Below are positions 44,119 to 51,951 of a stretch of 64,000 bases of DNA, one piece after another. The DNA is from Zobellia amurskyensis (GTDB lineage: Bacteria; Bacteroidota; Bacteroidia; Flavobacteriales; Flavobacteriaceae). Within the stretch, counting starts at the first letter, position 1, and each line of letters opens with the position of its first letter. Made by a program: the position numbers and the translations under genes. The stretch spans positions 1 through 64,000 of the forward strand of contig NZ_RCNR01000003.1 of assembly GCF_009725985.1 (NCBI RefSeq), in the 5' to 3' direction. The notes below the pieces were generated by a model, which worked only from the letters and a program-made list of their open reading frames with translations, was not told the origin of the DNA and did not search any database.

Positions 44119-45167
44119 TGAAAATAGGATTTGTATTGAATAAAGTAGCCACCGAAGCTTGTGGTACTTCTGTAGCTTTAATGACTAAAGCACATAAAAT
44201 GGGCCACGAAGTAAGTGCCATAGGTGTAGGGGATTTTAATCTGCATCATGATGGGCTTATTACAATAGACACTACGTCGGTTCCCGTGAACAAGGAGGTG
44301 AAAACCCCAGAAGAATATCTAGAACATTTACAAGGTTCAGAAGCTGAAACGAAACGGATAGAAGCCATTTCTCTGGATGTGCTGTTTATACGGAACAACC
44401 CCACCGAAGAAGGGGCGGACCGGAAATGGGCCGAACAATCAGGAATCGCTTTTGGTCGTATGATCCAGCAATTGGGCGTATTGGTGCTCAATGATGCCTA
44501 TGCGTTGACAAAAGCATTTATAGACAAGCTGTATTTTGAAGAGCTGCCAAAGCATATAAAACCTGCATCTATCATCACACGTAAAAAAGAGGACGTTTTG
44601 AATTTTTGGGAGGAAAACGGTAAGAAAATGGTGCTAAAACCTTTGGAAGGTTCCGGGGGGCAGAATGTATATCTCATAGATGAGAATCAAAAAAACCTGA
44701 ATCAGATTATAGATACGTTATCTGATGAAGGATACATTATAGCGCAAGAATATCTTCCTGATGTTAAGGATGGTGATATCCGCGTTATACTTATGAACGG
44801 GCGTGTCCTAGAGCAAGATGGGCAAAAAGCTATCATTAGAAGAGTTAGTGGCGAAGGTGAATTCCGGAGTAATTTTTCGCTTGGGGCAACGGCGAACAGT
44901 AGCGAATTGACCACGGCTATGGAACACATTATTGAAGTTACGGCACCCCGTTTAATTGCTGATGGATTCTTTTTTGTAGGGCTGGATATCGTAAAGGACA
45001 AGTTGATAGAAATAAATGTTCTGAGTCCCGGTGGGCTTGACCATTTTAGTGAAATTGACCTTCCTGATTTTACAGATACCGTGATTGAGGCCATTGAAAG
45101 AAAATTGGAGTATAAGAAAATGCATGGCAACCAGTTGTCCAACAAAGTTTTGGCAACCATGCACTAA
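44118..45167 (+). CDS. ATP-grasp ligase of the glutathione synthetase (GshB) type
   Basis: The 349-residue protein has the prokaryotic GSH-synthetase layout: N-terminal substrate domain (LFIRNNPTEEGADRKWAEQSG), the ATP-binding lobe MVLKPLEGSGGQNVYLI (about residues 172-188), IIAQEYLPDVKDGDIRVILMNG and the metal site FVGLDIVKDKLIEINVLSPGGL (about 287-308, acid and Asn). GshB joins gamma-Glu-Cys to Gly, but no gshA is nearby, and the conserved partners are a peptidase and an amidohydrolase. A related peptide or amide bond with another acceptor is therefore as likely. Coupled to DUF1704 by a one-base overlap and 9 bp from the next gene. Confidence 0.85.
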   Translation: MKIGFVLNKVATEACGTSVALMTKAHKMGHEVSAIGVGDFNLHHDGLITIDTTSVPVNKEVKTPEEYLEHLQGSEAETKRIEAISLDVLFIRNNPTEEGADRKWAEQSGIAFGRMIQQLGVLVLNDAYALTKAFIDKLYFEELPKHIKPASIITRKKEDVLNFWEENGKKMVLKPLEGSGGQNVYLIDENQKNLNQIIDTLSDEGYIIAQEYLPDVKDGDIRVILMNGRVLEQDGQKAIIRRVSGEGEFRSNFSLGATANSSELTTAMEHIIEVTAPRLIADGFFFVGLDIVKDKLIEINVLSPGGLDHFSEIDLPDFTDTVIEAIERKLEYKKMHGNQLSNKVLATMH

Positions 45168-45176
45168 AGTAAGTTT

Positions 45177-46073
45177 ATGAAAGAATTATCGAGAATTATA
45201 GGAGAATATAGCTCAGGAGTTCCGGGGCCTTTATTGTTTGTCACGGCTGGCATTCATGGTAATGAGCCCAGTGGGGTCATTGCTCTAAAAAAGGTATTTG
45301 AAGAACTACAGCGGACCCGGCCAGAGGTTAAAGGAACCTTGGTAGGGGTCTCGGGAAACAAAAAAGCTCTTGAACAAAACGTACGTTTTATTGATGAAGA
45401 TTTGAATAGAACGTGGAGTCCAGAAAATATTGAAAACAACATTAATACCTCGCATGAGCATAGCGAAATGTATGAGATTATTGAGGTGCTGAACCAATAT
45501 CGTAGTCAAGATTTTGAGAAATGCTATTTTTTAGATTGTCATACCACATCTTCCGAGAGTCTGCCGTATGTGTCCGTACAAGATGTAAATGACAATAACG
45601 AGTGGGCACATCGTTTTCCGACGTATATAATTAAAGGGTTTAGTGATTTAATTCATGGTGATATTGACCATTTTTTAAGCCGAACAGGTTTGACTGGTTT
45701 TGTTTTTGAAGCAGGCCAGCATCGACATGAGACCGCAGTTGAAAACCAGGAAGGTATCATCTGGCTAGCATTGCATGAAGCTTTAGGGGTGGATTTGACG
45801 TTATTGTCTGGTTATCCGCAATGCGTAGAGAACTTTTCAAAAAAGAACGCTCCGGACCAAAAAACATTTGAAATTACCTATCGTCATGGGTTGAAGGATT
45901 CGGACGAGTTTGAAATGGTAGCAGGATTCGAGAATTTTTCTCCAATTAAAAAAGGACAACTGCTAGCTGTTCAAAACGGACAAGAAATAAGGAGCGAGCA
46001 TAACGGTTATATTTTTATGCCCCTCTACCAATCTAAGGGAGATGATGGTTTTTTTATTGTAGAAGAGGTGTAA
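45177..46073 (+). CDS. AstE/AspA-family zinc amidohydrolase (succinylglutamate desuccinylase/aspartoacylase-like)
   Basis: The 298-residue protein has the M14-like AstE fold: zinc ligands in TAGIHGNEPSG (His and Glu, about residues 23-31), a substrate Arg/Asn pair in DEDLNRTW, a third ligand in FLDCHTTSSESLPY, and the catalytic Glu in VFEAGQH. A C-terminal beta domain (about 235-298) follows, as in aspartoacylase. Members remove acyl groups from amino acids. No arginine-degradation genes surround it, so the product of the neighbouring ATP-grasp enzyme is a plausible substrate. Last gene of the three-gene operon, ending at a terminator. Confidence 0.86.
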   Translation: MKELSRIIGEYSSGVPGPLLFVTAGIHGNEPSGVIALKKVFEELQRTRPEVKGTLVGVSGNKKALEQNVRFIDEDLNRTWSPENIENNINTSHEHSEMYEIIEVLNQYRSQDFEKCYFLDCHTTSSESLPYVSVQDVNDNNEWAHRFPTYIIKGFSDLIHGDIDHFLSRTGLTGFVFEAGQHRHETAVENQEGIIWLALHEALGVDLTLLSGYPQCVENFSKKNAPDQKTFEITYRHGLKDSDEFEMVAGFENFSPIKKGQLLAVQNGQEIRSEHNGYIFMPLYQSKGDDGFFIVEEV

Positions 46074-46102
46074 TTGCACAATAGGCTATCCACTGCATCA
46101 GA

Positions 46103-46139
46103 AACATTCTTTGGTTAAGGGTTCTTACCAAAGAATGTT
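46103..46139. terminator. Bidirectional terminator ending the DUF1704 operon
   Basis: AACATTCTTTGGT (46103-46115) and ACCAAAGAATGTT (46127-46139) pair over 13 bp, followed by TTTG-TT on the plus strand. The right arm lies inside the last codons of the converging DCC-family gene, so the element overlaps coding sequence. Confidence 0.8.
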
Positions 46140-46516
46140 TTTGTTAACTTAAAAAGAACCGGTCTGTAATGGGCAATAAACTTGTAGGAGGCGTCACTAA
46201 TTGCTTTAAATAGAGCTGATTTTTCATACCACGAAATTAAAAAGGACCAACGTGATGAATAATATAAAGTTCTATAGGCGGCATGTGCACCACTATATAT
46301 TTTGCCATTGGTTTCTATCATGCGAACGGCTTGTTTGAATGCCTGTTCTGGAATTTCGTCAATCTGCTCTTGAATATCTTGGTAGGGAATATATTGAACC
46401 TTGTCAGAGGTAATTTTCTGCCATCGCGTGACCCAATATTTGCAAAAACCACATTTTCCGTCCCAAATTAAAAGGGGCAGTTTGGGTACGTAACTAGAAT
46501 GTGTGGGCATTTGCAT
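46115..46516 (-). CDS. DCC-family (DUF393) thiol-disulfide oxidoreductase-like protein
   Basis: The 133-residue protein has the family signature LLIWDGKCGFCKYWVTRW (DGxCGFC, residues 18-26 region), followed by YIPYQDIQEQIDEIPEQAFKQAVRMIETNGKIYSGAHAAYRTLY and a basic C-terminal helix. The CxxC suggests thiol redox chemistry but no substrate is known for the family. It is convergent with the AstE gene and shares its terminator. Confidence 0.87.
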   Translation of the reverse strand: MQMPTHSSYVPKLPLLIWDGKCGFCKYWVTRWQKITSDKVQYIPYQDIQEQIDEIPEQAFKQAVRMIETNGKIYSGAHAAYRTLYYSSRWSFLISWYEKSALFKAISDASYKFIAHYRPVLFKLTKTFFGKNP

Positions 46517-46600
46517 GGGGGCTCATTTGTAAACGTTATCGTGCTTTGTTTTCGAAGATTCCTCAGAATCCACCCGTCCAATAATCTGGTGAGTAAGTGA

Positions 46601-47012
46601 AATTACTATAAAAACAACGGGAATTTATCGATTTTAAAGGAAATTGTACTATCCACAAAAGCCAAACTGCGATTAGTACATATATCGGATAAAGGAGAAA
46701 TAGCATTTAGAACCGAAGATGTATTAAAGCAGTATAAAAAACAACTGAATTCTGTAGAGCATTCTTTTCATGTTTTCTTTGAAAATGATACCGTGGAAGG
46801 TATTTCTAAGTTTCTGAATAAAAATCCTATTGGTCAGATGGCTATCCTGTACAGGGAACATGGTTTTTTTTGAGCGTTTGTTTCAACATGGGGTGAGAAA
46901 AAAGTTGATTTTCGAGAATCAAATTCCCTTATTCGTACTTAAAGAGGAATATAGTAAATTAGAATTGTTGCGGCTTTTTATCGGGCTAAAGTATAATGAA
47001 ATTTGTGATTGA
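46601..47012 (+). pseudogene. Universal stress protein (UspA family) remnant with frameshift
   Basis: From 46601 an open frame without a start encodes ILKEIVLSTKAKLRLVHIS, then GISKFLNKNPIGQMAILYREHGFF, and hits TGA in a run of eight T near 46866-46873. Skipping one T restores the frame, giving ERLFQHGVRKKLIFENQIPLFVLKE to the stop at 47012. This order matches the second half of a Bacteroidota Usp domain (D-x-A-ix--KHSFF---F---V--K--F----P-LVL). The N-terminal half and start are missing, so this is decayed rather than a single sequencing slip. Confidence 0.72.
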
Positions 47013-47106
47013 AGAAATTTCTCCTATTCTATGCCTTTACCAAATAAAATTTGAAATAATTAAAGCTGGTTTAATGGCAGCTGTAAAGGTTGTATTTAAG
47101 TAATCC

Positions 47107-47583
47107 ATGGATAAGATAGAACACCAAACACATTGGGGAAAATTCAAAGGTGTCATCACCGCCCTATTTTTGATGATTTAGCTTTAGATATAATGATGGT
47201 CTCGACAGTTGTCACTGCCTTAACTTTAGCTAAATCTGCATGGACAACAGAATTTCATGAATTATGGGAATACAGAGTAAATCTTAGCGTGAACGATGTT
47301 GACTAAAGTCTCACGCTACACCAATTTACAAATGATGGTCTAATGGTCATTTTCTTTTTTTGCCATCGGTCTGGAAATAAAAAGAGAAATTATCGATGGA
47401 GAACTGTTAAGTCTTAGAACAGCTTTGATGCCCATTATTTGCACCTTGGGCGGGTTGATTTTTCTTATTCTAGTTTATATATTAATTAATAATGACCAGG
47501 ACACCTTCGCCGGGTTGGGTATATCCATGGCAACCGATATTGTATTTGCACTGATTCTATTGAAAACATTCGCGCGGATATAA
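47107..47583 (+). pseudogene. Truncated, frameshifted second nhaA
   Basis: Pieces in different frames follow the order of NhaA: WGKFKGVITALF (47107 on), LAKSAWTTEFHELWEYRVNLSV, FTNDGLMVIFFF, an out-of-frame GLEIKREIIDGELLSLRTALMPII and finally GLGISMATDIVFALILLKTFARI, ending at TAA 47581-47583. There are stops at 47179 and 47304 and frameshifts between pieces. Nothing after the first third of NhaA is present, including the Asp-pair helix. It resembles the intact gene at 39858 but is clearly divergent, so it is an old paralogue rather than a fresh copy. Confidence 0.82.
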
Positions 47584-48160
47584 GTATTTCGCAACTTCGG
47601 TTCAAAAATTAATATATAATTTTTTCTGTATGATTTTATTTTTAAGAAATTGTATTTTTGTCCTTTCAGAGCGTAAAGTAGTTTACTAAAAGTTCATTTA
47701 TTGTATTGTCAACAAATCGGATAACAGTTTATTTTTATTAACGTAATCTATTGATTTTCAAAGTGTTAATTAAGGGTGTTTAATCCTGTCATCCCGACAC
47801 TATAGTATATCAATGCACAATATAAGCCTGTTAATTTAATTATTAACAGGCTTTTGTATTTTTTGAGATATGTTGTTTTATATGAAATCTTACAATCATT
47901 GACGCTTTTTCAGAAGTATAGAATTTACCCAAATATGCACAGCTAAAAAGTAGAAGTGAGCAAGAGTGGTTTTGGCCGTGAACTCTAACGTAATACTTCA
48001 GAGGGGATGGTAAGCAGCACTGATGCATCCGCCGATAGCAAAATCAATACGGTAGATTACTGAAAATATATTAGAGACTGCCAACCAATGAGCTAAAGCC
48101 CATATAATTCATTACGAGTATTGCATTCCTATGAATATGTTTCAGAAGCGGTTGTGAGGC
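47584..48160. other. Non-coding region with a terminator and possible small RNA
   Basis: No protein gene is supported. A TATTTTTG -7-like box lies at about 47649-47656. A perfect 12-bp stem (AAGCCTGTTAAT 47824-47835, ATTAACAGGCTT 47842-47853) followed by TTGTATTTTT acts as a plus-strand terminator. The roughly 190 bases between could be a small RNA; that is speculation. The rest, to 48160, shows nothing. Confidence 0.4.
47824..47863 (+). terminator. Rho-independent terminator without an obvious gene
   Basis: A perfect 12-bp stem with a 6-base loop (47836-47841) precedes a T-rich tail. The nearest upstream plus-strand coding sequence is the decayed nhaA, 240 bp away. Confidence 0.65.
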
Positions 48161-49387
48161 TTAAGCTTTTTTGTCTTTATACCGTAATTCTCCCAGCTCA
48201 ATACCAATGGCAGTTTTGGCAAGAATGGTAAATATAAAGGCGCCCATTGCCCAAATACCTATTGTTACACCAATTTCAACGCCGGTGGGTAGGTATTCCA
48301 CTATTTTACCGTAAGGTCCGGGAATGAAGCCGGGAACAATCAAACCAAATCCTTTTTCTATCCATATCGCTACAAATAACATGAAGCAGCAGAAATATAA
48401 TACTTTCAGGTTGTTTCTGAATTTATTGAAGGTTAGTATCACCGTGGCAAGAACGTTTAAAGGTATAGCGGTCCAAATCCATGGTAATAGCGCATTTTTG
48501 CCATGTAAACCAAAGAAGAGGTAATAGGCACTTTCACTATGATGCGTAGGGGCATAAAATTCTTTGAACAGTTCAGAGACTAGCATAATCAAGTTTATCT
48601 GAGCGGCAACGGTTACAATCATAGCTATTTTTTTGATTGTTTTATCTTCTATCTTGAATGCCGTAAAAGAACGTATAACGGCCAAAACTAAAATAATAAG
48701 TGCGGGTCCCGCTGCAAATGCCGATGCCAAGAAACGAGGCCCTAACAATGCATTGTTCCAAAAAGGGCGTGCTTGCAGGCCTTGGTATAAAAAGGCGGTT
48801 ACCAAGTGAATACCAACGGCCCAAAACACCGATATAATAGCGCCCGGTACATAGACACTTTTCTTTGCTTCTTTATTCTGATAGTGTTTAAAGAGGATAT
48901 AAAATGGAATACTGATATTAATGAAAAGGTATCCGTTTAATACAATAACGTCCCATGTTAACATGGAGTTCGGGAAGTTAAAAACCCCTATTCCGGGAAT
49001 CATATGCCACAACACGGATGGTCCGCCCATATCGGCAACTACAAAGGCTAAACACATTATTAAGGCCGCTACGGCCAGTCCTTCGCCGATTAATACGGCC
49101 TGTTTAAAATCGATATCTTTTAAAACGTAGGTAGGCATTACCAACATTACGGCAGCGGCGGCAACACCTACTAAAAAAGTAAAGTTAGAAATGTACAGTC
49201 CCCAGCTAACACGGTCGGACATTCCCGTAGCGCTCAAGCCTTCTTCTAATTGAATGGAATAACAATACATGCCGATTAGCATCACAAGGATAAGAAATCC
49301 CATCCAAAGATGATACTTTTTAGACCCCTTGGTTATGGTATCCAAACTATCGACCACCAAACTTCTAAATACTTTAAATGCTCCCAT
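48161..49387 (-). CDS. nrfD: NrfD/PsrC-family membrane quinol-oxidising subunit
   Basis: The 408-residue protein has about ten membrane helices and the NrfD/PsrC character: MSDRVSWGLYISNFTFLVGVAAAAVMLVMPTYVL, DMGGPSVLWHMIPGIGVFNFPNSMLTWDVIVLNGYLFIN, and RPFWNNALLGPRFLASAFAAGPALIIL. These subunits take electrons from menaquinol and pass them to a partner FeS protein. It is the last gene of the minus-strand nap operon, 81 bp after the FeS subunit, and no napC or napH is present, so it is probably the quinol entry point for nitrate reduction. Confidence 0.88.
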   Translation of the reverse strand: MGAFKVFRSLVVDSLDTITKGSKKYHLWMGFLILVMLIGMYCYSIQLEEGLSATGMSDRVSWGLYISNFTFLVGVAAAAVMLVMPTYVLKDIDFKQAVLIGEGLAVAALIMCLAFVVADMGGPSVLWHMIPGIGVFNFPNSMLTWDVIVLNGYLFINISIPFYILFKHYQNKEAKKSVYVPGAIISVFWAVGIHLVTAFLYQGLQARPFWNNALLGPRFLASAFAAGPALIILVLAVIRSFTAFKIEDKTIKKIAMIVTVAAQINLIMLVSELFKEFYAPTHHSESAYYLFFGLHGKNALLPWIWTAIPLNVLATVILTFNKFRNNLKVLYFCCFMLFVAIWIEKGFGLIVPGFIPGPYGKIVEYLPTGVEIGVTIGIWAMGAFIFTILAKTAIGIELGELRYKDKKA

Positions 49388-49468
49388 TGTATATTATTTT
49401 AAATCTGCTGGCTAAGAATTTTTGTTATTCTTAGCGTTACGATTTATATGCTTTCCTTTATGACGTTC

Positions 49469-50596
49469 TTAGTCCATGAAGTACCAGAACTTAGGTTCTG
49501 TGCCCAAATCTTCTTTTAGCCTAAATACTTTCTTGTTTTCTAGTACCCATCTTATGGTGCTATTGGGATCTAATAGATTACCGAAAATTCTAGCTCCGGT
49601 AGGACATGCTTCTACACAGGCCGGGTTTTTTCCTTTACGCGTACGTTGCACACAGAAAGTACATTTTTCCATGACGCCTTTTTTACGCATTCTGTTCCCT
49701 AAGTAATGTTGATTTTTGTTTACTTCGTTTTCTGGAACTTCGGGTTTGCTCCAGTTAAAGCGTCTTCCATCGTAAGGGCAGGCGGCCATACAGTAACGGC
49801 AACCAACGCACCAATCGTAATCTATGACCACAAGTCCGTCTTCCTCTTTCCATGTTGCCTGCACGGGGCAGACTTCCACACAGGGAGGGTTATCGCAATG
49901 AAAGCATTGTGTTCCCATATAGAAATGACCTTCCGCGGGCACCTCGTGGTAATAATTGTCATCAGCTTTGTCGAATTTAAAACCTTCCCCATCTTTCATC
50001 TCGTGTATGCGGATGTACTGCATTTCGGAATTTCGGTCTTGGTTGTTTTCCTCAACACAAGCGCTAACACAGTTCATATATCCTTGACATTTGGATATAT
50101 TAAAAGCGTAGCCAAAGAGAACATCTTCTGCCGCATTTTCTGCGGTCATGTTTATTTTCTTGTCCGTTCTTAATTCGTAAGAACGCATAAGTCTATTTAT
50201 AGTGCCCTGTTTCTCTTCATCGGTCATGAGTTTATAGTTTCCTTTAAACTGTTCTTCCCAACCTATCTGAGCCTTTTCTTTGGTATCACTTCCGGTGGTT
50301 ACACTACATGAAGTAGTTACTGCGCCAGCACCAATTAAAAGGCTAGCCGTTAGTTTTTTAAAGGCACTTCTTCTATCCATTTTTACATCAAAGACCTGCT
50401 CAAAACCATCTCGATGTCTTTCCTCGCCAATAGATGCATTAATGGCAGCCTCGTAAAATTCATCGGCGCTTAGTTCTTCTTCTTTAGGACTGCTATTACA
50501 GCTTCCCTCGGATTTACCGCAACCACAAGAACCCGAAGATTCTTTTTTATTGTTTAGACCTAGGTCTAGAGAAAACCATTTTTTATTATCGCTCAT
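49469..50596 (-). CDS. nrfC: NrfC-like periplasmic 4x[4Fe-4S] ferredoxin with delayed Tat signal
   Basis: The 375-residue protein has four Cys clusters: CQGYMNCVSACVEENN, CFHCDNPPCVEVCPV, CVGCRYCMAACPYDGRRFNW and CTFCVQRTRKGKNPACVEACPTGAR, as in NrfC/DmsB/PsrB electron-transfer subunits. The twin-Arg motif DRRSAFKKLTASLLIGAG sits about 75 residues in, after a charged N-region containing a Cys-rich patch (SCGCGKSEGSC). Long N-regions before Tat motifs are known in some Bacteroidota oxidoreductase subunits. It probably joins NrfD (after it) to the cytochromes (before it). Confidence 0.88.
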   Translation of the reverse strand: MSDNKKWFSLDLGLNNKKESSGSCGCGKSEGSCNSSPKEEELSADEFYEAAINASIGEERHRDGFEQVFDVKMDRRSAFKKLTASLLIGAGAVTTSCSVTTGSDTKEKAQIGWEEQFKGNYKLMTDEEKQGTINRLMRSYELRTDKKINMTAENAAEDVLFGYAFNISKCQGYMNCVSACVEENNQDRNSEMQYIRIHEMKDGEGFKFDKADDNYYHEVPAEGHFYMGTQCFHCDNPPCVEVCPVQATWKEEDGLVVIDYDWCVGCRYCMAACPYDGRRFNWSKPEVPENEVNKNQHYLGNRMRKKGVMEKCTFCVQRTRKGKNPACVEACPTGARIFGNLLDPNSTIRWVLENKKVFRLKEDLGTEPKFWYFMD

Positions 50597-50606
50597 ACCT
50601 TTATTT

Positions 50607-51236
50607 TTAATGACCTAAACCCTCGTTACGTTCTATAGCCGTTTTTGTGTTGAATTGTACGGGCCATCTTTTTTCAAAACTGGGACTGTGTGGATTATGA
50701 CAATTCACACAGGTGTTGGATGCTCTCGGAGGAGCCCATCCTGCTACTTTTTTACCGTGAGCACCGCCTTTCCAATCTTCAAATTGACTCGAATGGCATT
50801 GTGCACATAGTTTGTAGCTTAAATTGAAATCTATATTTTTTCCTGTCAATGTATTTAGCTGGTTCATCTCCTCTCCGTTATGGCAGGTGGCACAGTTCAT
50901 GGCATCGCTATTGGCATGATTTAGTTTAATGTTCCAGTGTGCTTTTGGTGCATCTTTACCCATCATTTGCGAGACAGGTTTGCTATGGCACTCTATACAG
51001 GCAAATGATTTTATTTGTCCTTTTCGTTCTGGAATCAAGAATGTATGTTCACCTTCCGTAATTTCAATTAACTCTGTATCTGCTAATAATTCTTCGGAGG
51101 TTAGTATGCCATGATATGGTTTACTTTCGCCTTCTATCTTATCGGAAATTGAATGGTATTTCCCTTCCTCTTTACAAGAGAATAAGAAAATTCCTAGAAG
51201 TAATACTACGGAATATATTAGCGTTCTATTTTTCAT
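50607..51236 (-). CDS. Tetrahaem cytochrome c lipoprotein
   Basis: The 209-residue protein has a lipoprotein signal (IFLFSCKEEG) and four CxxCH haem motifs: CIECH, CATCH, CAQCH and CVNCH, with extra His nearby for axial ligation (NPHSP, HWNIKLNHAN). It starts 11 bases inside the end of the NapB-like gene, so the two are coupled. It is best seen as the electron bridge between the NrfC-like FeS protein and the NapB-like cytochrome, replacing membrane NapC. It is not a NapC/NrfH homologue as no N-terminal anchor helix is present. Confidence 0.88.
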   Translation of the reverse strand: MKNRTLIYSVVLLLGIFLFSCKEEGKYHSISDKIEGESKPYHGILTSEELLADTELIEITEGEHTFLIPERKGQIKSFACIECHSKPVSQMMGKDAPKAHWNIKLNHANSDAMNCATCHNGEEMNQLNTLTGKNIDFNLSYKLCAQCHSSQFEDWKGGAHGKKVAGWAPPRASNTCVNCHNPHSPSFEKRWPVQFNTKTAIERNEGLGH

Positions 51237-51948
51237 TTAGTTTATCGAATTGTCTTAGAAATGTACTCGCATCAACGGTTGGTTGTTCACTATGTTTTGG
51301 CAAATGGCATTGTCTGCAGTTTATGCGGTCCGGATGCGAAACTCTAATTTCTTTAGGGGCACTTGGTCCTCCGTGACAAGAAATACAACTTTCTCTCATT
51401 TGTAATTGATGCGGTATCATTGGTGGCCCTCCTACCAATGCATTATTTGCACCGAGTCCCACTTTTGGTGGTTCCGGTTCTATAAATCCATTTTCTTTAA
51501 AGTTGCTAGTGGTGTTTTGGGTAACGTGACATTGACGACAGTTTACCATTTCTGGATGTGGCGTAACAGGGGCATAGGCATTGAATTTTTCTACAAAACC
51601 ACCATTCTGGTGACATTGTATACACGTGTTGCCTCCAAAGCTGCGCTCTTTTGCTACAGGGTGTGGAATACTTGGTGGTGCTCCCGGATAGGCCCTATTA
51701 TCATAATACGTATCTAGTGTACGTTGGTGGTTTTCATCTACGGGCATATTGAGATAATCCAAACCTGCACCTGCATCATCAAATCGTCTGAAAGCACCAC
51801 TTTCCGAAGGAATAAAGTTTCCGGTAGGCGTTTCAATAACAGGCGTATAGGCTTCTTCCAAACCCTGTTCATAGCTGTAGTTCCATACCACGATAAACGC
51901 TATAAAGATGACCACAAAAAACGATATGATTCCAAGTCTTTTTTTCAT
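51226..51948 (-). CDS. napB: NapB-like tetrahaem cytochrome with duplicated dihaem module
   Basis: The 240-residue protein is anchored by an N-terminal helix (about 5-24) and keeps the NapB hallmark RAYPGAPPSIPH. It has four CxxCH: CIQCH, CRQCH, CISCH and CRQCH. They fall in two modules of the same layout, PP-S/M-IPH then CxxCH then HP--(V/I)NCRQCH (about 95-146 and 170-216). Ordinary NapB is dihaem, so this looks like an internal duplication. It lies 3 bases after napA. It should receive electrons from the downstream cytochrome and pass them to NapA. Confidence 0.85.
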   Translation of the reverse strand: MKKRLGIISFFVVIFIAFIVVWNYSYEQGLEEAYTPVIETPTGNFIPSESGAFRRFDDAGAGLDYLNMPVDENHQRTLDTYYDNRAYPGAPPSIPHPVAKERSFGGNTCIQCHQNGGFVEKFNAYAPVTPHPEMVNCRQCHVTQNTTSNFKENGFIEPEPPKVGLGANNALVGGPPMIPHQLQMRESCISCHGGPSAPKEIRVSHPDRINCRQCHLPKHSEQPTVDASTFLRQFDKLNEK

Positions 51949-51951
51949 AGT

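Noticed and set aside
44118-45167. Firm naming as gshB (glutathione synthetase)
   Set aside because: The motifs fit the fold, but no gshA is present and the coupled genes are a peptidase and an amidohydrolase, so the acceptor is uncertain.
47843-48028. A 61-codon minus-strand ORF
   Set aside because: It overlaps the terminator hairpin and has no start context or recognisable feature.
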